From the NCBI GenBank assembly GCA_964559535.1, contig CAZLIC010000004.1, forward strand, positions 39,705-103,704: 64,000 nt of DNA. The letters are read 5' to 3'. The notes beneath the pieces were generated by a model. That model saw nothing but the letters and a program-made list of their open reading frames with translations, was not told the origin of the DNA and ran no database searches. The stretch's first letter is position 1, and each line of letters begins with the position of its first letter. Position numbers and translations under genes: made by a program. Shown here piece after piece: positions 43,236 through 49,711 of this stretch. Source of the stretch: CAZLIC01 sp964559535. GTDB lineage: Bacteria; Pseudomonadota; Alphaproteobacteria; Rhodobacterales; Rhodobacteraceae.

Positions 43236-44428
43236 GCCTTCCGTTCCATTTCCATAGACGCAGTTTCCAGCACATGCGAAATCGCCGTATCTTCGCGTTC
43301 GTAGATCCCGAAGTGTTGCTTGAAACGAACGACCGCTAAGGCTGCATTGAGTGCATTCAACTCAGCGATCTGGCCTTGGCGGCGATACTCCCCTTCCTTC
43401 GGATCATCACCAGGTAGGAAAGCAGTCCTCGCCGTCGCTTCGTAAGCCGCTCGATCAACCCCGGTTACTCTTACAACGCCGTTCAGTCCAACCGCCGTGC
43501 GATTCAAACCCATACCACAGTCCACGAATGGTATGCCATTTGCACTGAGCCAGTCTGCTATGAAAATGCGTGACGGTCCGTGATCGATCGCGACGAACAC
43601 AAAGTCAAAACCGCGAAGCTGTCCGACGTTCGACTCAGTAAGCCGCTCAGAAATTGGCGTGATGCTTGAGTGCCAGTTTCCGTACAACTGCGCCAAGGCA
43701 TCAACCTTCTGCAATCCGATCGCGCGGGGAATGAACCCCGGAAAACGAAAGATGGTATGCACATGCACTTTGTCATCGTCAAACAAGGCAATCTCCGCAA
43801 GGTGCGTCCGCGCAATAAAGTCCAAAATGTACGAGCCCGTACCTCCAAGGCCTATGATCCCCACTCGTTTGCCTTCCAGCAACCTTGACAGGTCGTTTAT
43901 TTGATACCTGGCGGAAAGCGTATCGGGAAACCTCAGAGGAGTGCCTTGCTCCGTGGCTCGAAGGTCAATGGCCTTCAGCGGGGTGGCATCGGGAAAGGCC
44001 GCCATTGCTGGCGCAGTGATCGTGTCAAGATATGTGCGTATTTTTTCTTCGAACGATTGGTAGGGGCGCATCTGTCCGTTCTCGTCGAGCAACTTGTATG
44101 AGAACGAATTGTCCGTCTCAAACTCGTCGGCGACCTTCATTTGGCCAGGTCCACCACCCAGTCGGAGCTGACGCCCGTTTTGATCGTGAGGCCGACCGCC
44201 TCGAAACCAAACTTGGTGGTTACTGGGAGGGTCAATGACCCCACCCACCGAAAGGTCGACCGGGCTCGCCATGTCTCCATACGATAGTGCGCCCAGCTCA
44301 TTTAGGTATGGCAGACCATAGACAAGAAGATGGCTTCCGACAAAATCAACAAGGTAGCCGTCGTCCTCCAACTCCCGGATGAAGGCGTTACGATTCGCCA
44401 GTTCCTGAAACCCTAAAGCGCATGCCAT
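43223..44428 (-). CDS. ThiF/MoeB-type E1 adenylyltransferase with DUF6791-like N-terminus
   Basis: A 401-residue protein. The N-terminal region (about 10-180) resembles the DUF6791-type module of multiubiquitin operons (GYLVDFVGSHLLVYGLPYL; VDLSVGG). The C-terminal E1 domain has GLGGTGSY (193-200), FDDDKVHVHT with D217 and a VDCGMGLN segment with C304, a candidate thioester cysteine. It would adenylate the C-terminus of the adjacent Ubl and could pass it to a thiol. It overlaps the Ubl gene by 41 bases and DUF6527 by 13. The cassette has no separate E2 or JAB peptidase gene, so the N-terminal module may supply the transfer function. That is inference. Confidence 0.82.
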   Translation of the reverse strand: MACALGFQELANRNAFIRELEDDGYLVDFVGSHLLVYGLPYLNELGALSYGDMASPVDLSVGGVIDPPSNHQVWFRGGRPHDQNGRQLRLGGGPGQMKVADEFETDNSFSYKLLDENGQMRPYQSFEEKIRTYLDTITAPAMAAFPDATPLKAIDLRATEQGTPLRFPDTLSARYQINDLSRLLEGKRVGIIGLGGTGSYILDFIARTHLAEIALFDDDKVHVHTIFRFPGFIPRAIGLQKVDALAQLYGNWHSSITPISERLTESNVGQLRGFDFVFVAIDHGPSRIFIADWLSANGIPFVDCGMGLNRTAVGLNGVVRVTGVDRAAYEATARTAFLPGDDPKEGEYRRQGQIAELNALNAALAVVRFKQHFGIYEREDTAISHVLETASMEMERKACAE

Positions 44429-44639
44429 CTTTCACCTTCACCTCGTTGCCTGGCGCGAGAGTGCCACTCACGTTGCCGGAGTGTCCACGCGAGTACTTGA
44501 TCAAATATTCGTTGGATCCACTTCCCCCATCTGACAGGTAAAGTGCGACGACCTCTTGATACGAGATCTTTTCCTTCGCCACTTCATGGTCATCTTGATT
44601 TACCGTGATCGTGACGGATTTCTTGGGTTTATCCGGCAT
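44388..44639 (-). CDS. Ubiquitin-like protein (single multiubiquitin-type domain)
   Basis: An 83-residue protein that is one beta-grasp Ubl of the multiubiquitin family: KSVTITVNQDDHEVAKEKIS, then YQEVVAL, EYLIKYSRG, SGTLAPGNEVKVKDGM and FRVSGTGES. Family members often carry several copies in tandem; here there is one. The C-terminus ends TGES rather than Gly-Gly, so conjugation would need trimming or a different chemistry. GAGG lies before the start. It is encoded directly upstream of its presumed E1 with a 41-base overlap. Confidence 0.82.
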   Translation of the reverse strand: MPDKPKKSVTITVNQDDHEVAKEKISYQEVVALYLSDGGSGSNEYLIKYSRGHSGNVSGTLAPGNEVKVKDGMRFRVSGTGES

Positions 44640-44768
44640 GTTGAGCTACCTCATGTCAAAGTTTCTTTTTTCTTCGCGCCGACGAAATTCATTTGGGCGC
44701 GCCTTTCGCTGGTCCTGTTTCGGACATCGTCGCAAGAGTAACAGCTCGGTCCGCTGCCGCTCTTCCCG

Positions 44769-44984
44769 CTACTTCTCCCGGACGGTCGTGCCCGGGCTCG
44801 CCTTGCCTTGCTTCGCGGTCACGAACCGGCCGCTGATAGCACTGCGATAGCTCCCACCAGTAGGCCCGCTCTTCCCTGAGGCTTCCTTGACGGTCGTATG
44901 CGGGTGCGACTTGCCGTATGCCGCCGTGACATAGCGACCTGACTTGGCGCTACGGTAGTCGCTGCCCTTCCCTCTGCCTGCCAT
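44769..44984 (-). CDS. Small tandem-repeat protein (YRSAxSGRxVT motif)
   Basis: A 71-residue basic protein made of two copies of one unit: YRSAKSGRYVTAAYGKSHPHTTV (written with its key residues Y, RSA, SGR, VT, GK, P, TTV) at about 10-32 and a close copy at about 46-68, joined by a Gly/Ser/Lys linker. Small proteins with this unit are widespread, with no firm function. GGAAGGAGG gives a strong start. It lies 129 bases upstream of the Ubl gene on the same strand and may be in its operon or an independent gene. Confidence 0.7.
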   Translation of the reverse strand: MAGRGKGSDYRSAKSGRYVTAAYGKSHPHTTVKEASGKSGPTGGSYRSAISGRFVTAKQGKASPGTTVREK

Positions 44985-45106
44985 GGCTGGCCTCCTTCCA
45001 GATCGCTAGAGCCCCACACCCCCTGCGGAGCAAAGGACCGTTCAACTTCTCTTCCTCGGCGAACTGACCTGAGTCGCCCACCTTGAGATCACATATACAT
45101 GTTTTT

Positions 45107-45150
45107 TGGCTACTGTCTAGCTATCTGTTAGCTATTTTCTAACTACTTTC
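45107..45150. repeat. Four tandem 11-bp repeats (iteron-like operator)
   Basis: Four consecutive 11-base units lie head to tail: TGGCTACTGTC, TAGCTATCTGT, TAGCTATTTTC and TAACTACTTTC, consensus TAGCTAYYTTC. One unit is about one helical turn, so the repeats present the same face to a bound protein. They end three bases before the -35 box of the downstream promoter. Ribbon-helix-helix proteins commonly bind such arrays cooperatively, and the next gene encodes one. Confidence 0.7.
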
Positions 45151-45153
45151 TGA

Positions 45154-45182
45154 TTGACAAGTTGTGGTTTTCTGCCTACATA
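45154..45182 (+). promoter_or_regulatory. Near-consensus promoter for the RHH operon
   Basis: TTGACA (45154-45159) is followed by a 17-base spacer and TACATA (45177-45182). Transcription would start near 45189, about 20 bases before ATG 45208. The tandem repeats abut it on the upstream side. Confidence 0.75.
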
Positions 45183-45207
45183 TTGGAAGCAAGCGCTGGA
45201 GGCTGAC

Positions 45208-45414
45208 ATGAAACGAACGATGACACTCAACCTCACAGAGGCTGAAATGAACGCCGTTGAGCAAATGTGCGAACAGAAGGGCCTGTCGAAGACGGCGCTC
45301 GTTCGTCAGTCGCTTCGCCTCTACAAGTCAGTAGATGATCGGCTGTCGCGCGGAGACAAGGTGTTCGTCGAAAGCGCCGACAAGTCGGAGAAAGCTGAGA
45401 TCATGGTTCTATGA
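45208..45414 (+). CDS. Ribbon-helix-helix regulator / antitoxin
   Basis: A 68-residue protein with the RHH pattern: an N-terminal strand (MKRTMTLNLTEAE) and two helices (MNAVEQMCEQKG; SKTALVRQSLRLY), then an acidic/charged tail suited to neutralising a partner. ATG 45208 follows GGAGG by eight bases; 18 extra N-terminal codons in the open frame precede the transcription start. It overlaps the GNAT gene by four bases (ATGA). Probably autoregulates through the four upstream repeats. Confidence 0.8.
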   Translation: MKRTMTLNLTEAEMNAVEQMCEQKGLSKTALVRQSLRLYKSVDDRLSRGDKVFVESADKSEKAEIMVL

Positions 45415-46058
45415 AGGAACTGGTCGATAAGGTCTTCCTGCTGAACCGCATCACTGGCGAGTTTGAAACAGCCGAGCTGTTTCACGGCATCGACGAGACC
45501 AACCTCTCGCACATTGAGGGACGCTGGCGCCCTCTCTTCGAGGTCCGGCGGGCGCAAGCAAGAGCGTCCGGAGAGACGATGTCGGATATAAATGCTGAAG
45601 ATGGGCATTGGAATTGGGGGCGCAAGGCGCTTGCCGCGATTTCTGACCCGTTTCTGTATGACATCTTTGCTCTCGAATGCGGCGGAAATACTCAAGCACT
45701 GTTGATGACCTGCAAGGGGAGCACGGATTGCTTCAGCCGTCATCCCGAACACCCGAAAGCCGACATGGTTTACGTTGAGTTCTTGGCCACAGCGCCTTGG
45801 AACAGGCCTCGATTGGTGAAGGAGCCTACATACAAGGGTGCGGGACGAGTCCTGATAGGGACCGCAGTGAGTCTGAGCATCGAGGAGGAACTCGGTGGCA
45901 GAATTGGCCTCCATGCGCTGCCAGGTGCCGAAGAATTCTACCGTGATGTGATTGGTATGGCCGACCTGGGAGTGGACAACGACGGGCCGCACACGGGATT
46001 AAGATACTTTGAACTTCCGCAAAGTCAGGTCTCTGACTTTCTTACCACTCAACACTAA
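45411..46058 (+). CDS. GNAT-like acetyltransferase (possible toxin)
   Basis: A 215-residue protein. The C-terminal half looks like a GNAT fold: VYVEFLATAPWNRP strand, a KGAGRVLIGTAVSLSIEEEL segment that fits the acetyl-CoA pyrophosphate loop and helix, then GRIGLHALPGAEEFYRDV and a final strand. The N-terminal half is unrecognised. RHH-GNAT pairs with ATGA overlap form toxin-antitoxin systems (TacAT type), but this protein is larger and the operon continues with two more genes, so a toxin role is only likely, not shown. Confidence 0.65.
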   Translation: MKELVDKVFLLNRITGEFETAELFHGIDETNLSHIEGRWRPLFEVRRAQARASGETMSDINAEDGHWNWGRKALAAISDPFLYDIFALECGGNTQALLMTCKGSTDCFSRHPEHPKADMVYVEFLATAPWNRPRLVKEPTYKGAGRVLIGTAVSLSIEEELGGRIGLHALPGAEEFYRDVIGMADLGVDNDGPHTGLRYFELPQSQVSDFLTTQH

Positions 46059-46073
46059 GGATGGGAGCTGAGC

Positions 46074-46571
46074 ATGAAACTGCATTTTACGTCTGAATGG
46101 CTACGCGACCACATCAAAAATGATCCGGACATCGAGTACGAGGCTGGATTTCCATTGCTTGGTGCAGAGCCGTTAAATCATTTCGTGGGCGCTGCTCTGC
46201 GTGCACCAAAGGAAGATGCACCGCAAAGACCGGCTGTTCTCCATCAACTGGTACGGCAACTTAGAAGGCGCGATAGACTGACAAGAGCCCAGTTGGCTGC
46301 GAAAATTCGCATCGATGCACAAGAGATTGAAACGATTGAAGCGGATCCCGACTATGTGCCTAGACCTAGAACTGTGCACCAGTTGGCGCACTATCTTGGT
46401 GTTCCAGCCAAGGCGGTGGAACAACTGACTTCCGCCGCTCACTCTCGAGAAGATCGTTTGGTAGAAGCGGCTCATCGCTTCGCCGCGAGTTCGGACGACC
46501 TGTCGAAGCTAACCAAGGCTGAAAAGAAACTCTTCGACGATTTTGTCAAAGCCCTGGCGGCATTTAACTGA
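46074..46571 (+). CDS. XRE-like DNA-binding protein
   Basis: A 165-residue protein with a helix-turn-helix of Xre type around residues 57-100 (LVRQLRRRDRLTRAQLAAKIRID; PRTVHQLAHYLGV). The N-terminal 50 residues and the C-terminal helix (KAEKKLFDDFVKAL) are not recognised. It lies 16 bases after the GNAT gene and 13 before the ImmA-like peptidase. XRE plus ImmA pairs are classic: the peptidase cleaves the repressor on a signal. Confidence 0.75.
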   Translation: MKLHFTSEWLRDHIKNDPDIEYEAGFPLLGAEPLNHFVGAALRAPKEDAPQRPAVLHQLVRQLRRRDRLTRAQLAAKIRIDAQEIETIEADPDYVPRPRTVHQLAHYLGVPAKAVEQLTSAAHSREDRLVEAAHRFAASSDDLSKLTKAEKKLFDDFVKALAAFN

Positions 46572-46583
46572 AGGGATGCGACG

Positions 46584-47534
46584 ATGCCGGTGATCGAGCC
46601 GATCATAGATGATTACGAGCGGTCGGACATCAACGAGCACATAGCGCGACTCCTCCGGGATCTCGGCGACCCGAAGCCACCCCTCCGCCTCGACGTCGTT
46701 CGCGAGTTGCAGAAACTGGATCTCACTTACTACAGCAAGGCTGACCTCAACTTGCTGGACGAGATGGCGCACAGAGCGAAGATGGCCGGGCACGATATCT
46801 CTAGCACAGCGAAAAGTATGCGGGATGTCGTGAGCAAATTCGGCCTGAAAGGCCTTCTCATGCTGAAAGAGGGTGACAAGCGCATCTTTATCGATGACGA
46901 CGTCGTACCCCTCAAGCGGCGGTTCGTCATTGCGCACGAGATCCTTCACGACCTGCTTCCTTGGCATCGCTCCCTGCTCATAGGGGACAACGAGTCAACA
47001 CTGAATCCGACCTTTCACCAAGCGATGGAAGCTGAGGCAAACTATGGCGGACGGCGCCTCATCTTCATGGGCGATCGATTCCAACGCGAGGCACTGGACT
47101 GCTCATTTGACTGGAAGACGATTGCGAAATTCAAGGATCGCTATGGCAATACGCTGACCACAACGCTCTGGCAAATGGTATGCGAGCGCGACCCCGAGCA
47201 TCCTGCCTTCGGACTTATTAGTCGTCATCCCTACCATCCCGACATCTGCGCAAAAGCAGGAGCCGAAAACGTTGCATACTTTCCTAGATCCCGCGGGCTG
47301 ATCAAGCGATTTCCGGGACTCTCACATGACATTGCATACTCGGCCGTCATTCACCACGCTACGGCCAAGAAGACGGGACCGGTTGGTGAAGGCGAAAGCG
47401 TTTTCTACGATGCCAACGGAGAAGCCCACCTCTTTGAGATATTCAGCTTTTCGAACACATACGATCTTCTGACTTTCGGGATCTACAAAGCACCGCACAA
47501 CCGGCTTTCGGCATTATCGAGTCGCGCTGCCTAG
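46584..47534 (+). CDS. ImmA/IrrE-type metallopeptidase
   Basis: A 316-residue protein with the zinc-peptidase motif HEILH (H118, E119, H122) in RRFVIAHEILHDLLP and a third ligand candidate in the MEAEANYGGRRL segment (E149 or E151). This is the ImmA/IrrE (COG2856) layout. The C-terminal third has a separate beta-rich region (FYDANGEAHLFEIFSFS). ImmA-type enzymes inactivate XRE repressors, here presumably the preceding protein. Last gene of the four-gene operon. Confidence 0.82.
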   Translation: MPVIEPIIDDYERSDINEHIARLLRDLGDPKPPLRLDVVRELQKLDLTYYSKADLNLLDEMAHRAKMAGHDISSTAKSMRDVVSKFGLKGLLMLKEGDKRIFIDDDVVPLKRRFVIAHEILHDLLPWHRSLLIGDNESTLNPTFHQAMEAEANYGGRRLIFMGDRFQREALDCSFDWKTIAKFKDRYGNTLTTTLWQMVCERDPEHPAFGLISRHPYHPDICAKAGAENVAYFPRSRGLIKRFPGLSHDIAYSAVIHHATAKKTGPVGEGESVFYDANGEAHLFEIFSFSNTYDLLTFGIYKAPHNRLSALSSRAA

Positions 47535-47786
47535 CTCAGCTTGACCTTGTGAGCCGAAGTTGCAACGGACCACAACTTGGCGGGCAAATCCATCATGATG
47601 GAAGACAATACCTACTACGGTCAAAGCGACCCCTTTCTGGATCTGACAGTCTGACCTTCATTGCGGGGCGCTCGAACGGCAGCAAACGCCGGCAGCTGCC
47701 AACGCGATGAGGCCATGCCGTTTGTTCGCTCTCCGCCCTTCACGCAACGTAACCGCCCGGTTGCCACGCAACTGCTGAATCCTTGC

Positions 47787-49703
47787 TCAATCGGCAGCAA
47801 CCTCAGAAACCCTTTCACTGGCAGAAATCGCCTCGTCAAACGCGCGCATTCGGGCGATCACTTCCGGGGCCTTCTCCGTCTGCCCTCCCTCCTCAAAAAC
47901 CGCAGACCGGTCAGTGGAAGCGTCTATCACATCCGCCGCGACGCCGCCCTCGGTTCCTGATCTGTACGCAATGGTCCCCATTCCGCCCGCAACCATCGAC
48001 TGCTTCAACGCCGCCACCTCCGCCCGGAGCAGCGCAACCTCGGGATCCGGCCGAGACGGATAAGGCAGCGGCCCCGCCTGCCCCTCGTAGATCGCCCGGA
48101 ACACGGCATCCTCGTAGTAGACGACCCGCCGAACCCGAAGCGGCTGCTGGCGCTCCGGGATCAGAATCGCGATGTTGGCATCGAGCTTCTTGACTTCGTC
48201 AGCCGACATCAACGGCCGCTCCTCCATCCGCCGGGACAGAGATCGCCGGGTCAGAAGCGACGCATCGCGAGAATAGCTGTCAGATGTCGCGAGCTTCGTG
48301 GTCTTGCCGAGCGCGTCAGAGACCTCCTGCGCGGTCTTCTTCTCGTTCGGGCTGAGATAGAGCTTCATGCCTGCAGCGGACTCGAGCGAGAGCCGGACGT
48401 TCTCGCCATAGATGTTGTCGAGACCCGGAACCGACTGGGTGATGATCGACACCCGCGCGCCATGGCCGGCGAGCTGTTTCAGGGCCTGCTCGACGATGGG
48501 CATCGGCCCGAGCTGGTCGAACTCGTCGAGGAGGATCATCACAGGCCAGGGCTCCGCCTTCGGGTCGGGCAGACTACTGCGCAGGGTCGCGATGAGTTCG
48601 CCGAAGAAGAGGCGGATCAGTGGCGACAGGGTACGGATGTCATCCGAGTTGACGGCCACATAGATCGTCTGTGGAACCTTCCGCAGGGTCCCGAAGGAAA
48701 TGTCATTGGCCGAGGTCGCGCGATCAACCGCCGGATTGTTCCAGAGGCTCATCCCCGCCCCGCCAAGGACCGAGGCATGCGAGGACAGCGTCCGGTCGCT
48801 GTAGCCCGCGAACTTCCGGAATGTATTACGTGCCGCTCCGTGGCGAACTTCCTCGGCATGAGCAGAATACTCGCCCTGCGTCGCGCCGTTGGCGTAAAGG
48901 ATGCGGCTCATCTCGCCGAGCGTCGGTCGACCCCGTTCGATGGCGAGGAGGCCCGCAGCCACGAAGAGCTCTCGGCCCTCCATCAGGAAGTCGCTGGCGG
49001 TGCCCTTGTCGGAGACGGTCAAGAAGTAGTCGGCGATCTTGGCGAGTTCGGTGTAACGCTGCTCGGGGTTCTCGATGCGGGCGACGCGCTCGAGCGGATT
49101 GTAGCGATGCGTCGCGTTCTCAAAGTCGAAGGGCGCGAAGCGGAAGATCCGGTCGCCCTGCGCCTGCCGGTGCCGCGAGGTCGCTTCGAAGATCTCGCCT
49201 TTCACGTCGAGGATGACTGCACTTCCCGGGAAGAGGAGCGTGTTCGGGATGACATAGCCCACACCCTTGCCCGCACGGGTCGGGGCGACGACGAGGCAAT
49301 GCGGGAACTTTGCGAATTCGGCCGCGACGAAGGGCTTTCGGGACGTGGGTTTCCCGAGCTTGCCGAAGACGAGCCCGGCGCCGAGGGGTTTCAGGAGGCC
49401 GTTGCGCTTCATCTCCGACCTGCTCTGGAAATGCGCCTGACCATATTCCGTGAGGCGCGCAGTGAAGCTCAGAAGCAGCGCCAGCACGAAGAACGCCACG
49501 CTTGATGCTGCGACGATGATCCAGCCGGTGAGCCAGGGCTCCGCCTTCGCCTGACGCCAGCCGGGGAAACCCGTGAGGAGAACGAGGGGATCGCCCGTGT
49601 TCAGGGGCTGACCCAGTTTCCAGGTCACGTAGAGGCCGCCGATCAGGAGACCCAAGATGAGACCGGCGAGGGCGCCGAGGGCGAGACGGAGGGTGAGGAC
49701 CAT
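47787..49703 (-). CDS. traG: Type IV coupling protein (TraG/VirD4 family)
   Basis: A 638-residue ATPase that brings the relaxase-DNA complex to the secretion channel. Two N-terminal membrane helices (about 8-28 and 60-82) precede the motor with Walker A APTRAGKG (140-147) and Walker B MILLDEFDQLG. The DNA-translocase region ends near 520 and the tail is variable. It follows the relaxase gene by eight bases on the same strand. The gene is separated from the virB operon by the cargo island. Confidence 0.92.
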   Translation of the reverse strand: MVLTLRLALGALAGLILGLLIGGLYVTWKLGQPLNTGDPLVLLTGFPGWRQAKAEPWLTGWIIVAASSVAFFVLALLLSFTARLTEYGQAHFQSRSEMKRNGLLKPLGAGLVFGKLGKPTSRKPFVAAEFAKFPHCLVVAPTRAGKGVGYVIPNTLLFPGSAVILDVKGEIFEATSRHRQAQGDRIFRFAPFDFENATHRYNPLERVARIENPEQRYTELAKIADYFLTVSDKGTASDFLMEGRELFVAAGLLAIERGRPTLGEMSRILYANGATQGEYSAHAEEVRHGAARNTFRKFAGYSDRTLSSHASVLGGAGMSLWNNPAVDRATSANDISFGTLRKVPQTIYVAVNSDDIRTLSPLIRLFFGELIATLRSSLPDPKAEPWPVMILLDEFDQLGPMPIVEQALKQLAGHGARVSIITQSVPGLDNIYGENVRLSLESAAGMKLYLSPNEKKTAQEVSDALGKTTKLATSDSYSRDASLLTRRSLSRRMEERPLMSADEVKKLDANIAILIPERQQPLRVRRVVYYEDAVFRAIYEGQAGPLPYPSRPDPEVALLRAEVAALKQSMVAGGMGTIAYRSGTEGGVAADVIDASTDRSAVFEEGGQTEKAPEVIARMRAFDEAISASERVSEVAAD

Positions 49704-49711
49704 CGGCCGCC

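Noticed and set aside
45107..45150. CRISPR array
   Set aside because: The 11-bp units are directly adjacent with no spacers; they fit an operator array, and no cas genes are present.
47535..47786. Possible short gene between the ImmA-like gene and the coupling protein
   Set aside because: Open frames on both strands are short, lack ribosome sites and show no domain; left as non-coding.
48462..49505. Rightward open frame of 347 codons opposite the coupling protein
   Set aside because: Antisense shadow of the TraG/VirD4 gene; low-complexity composition.
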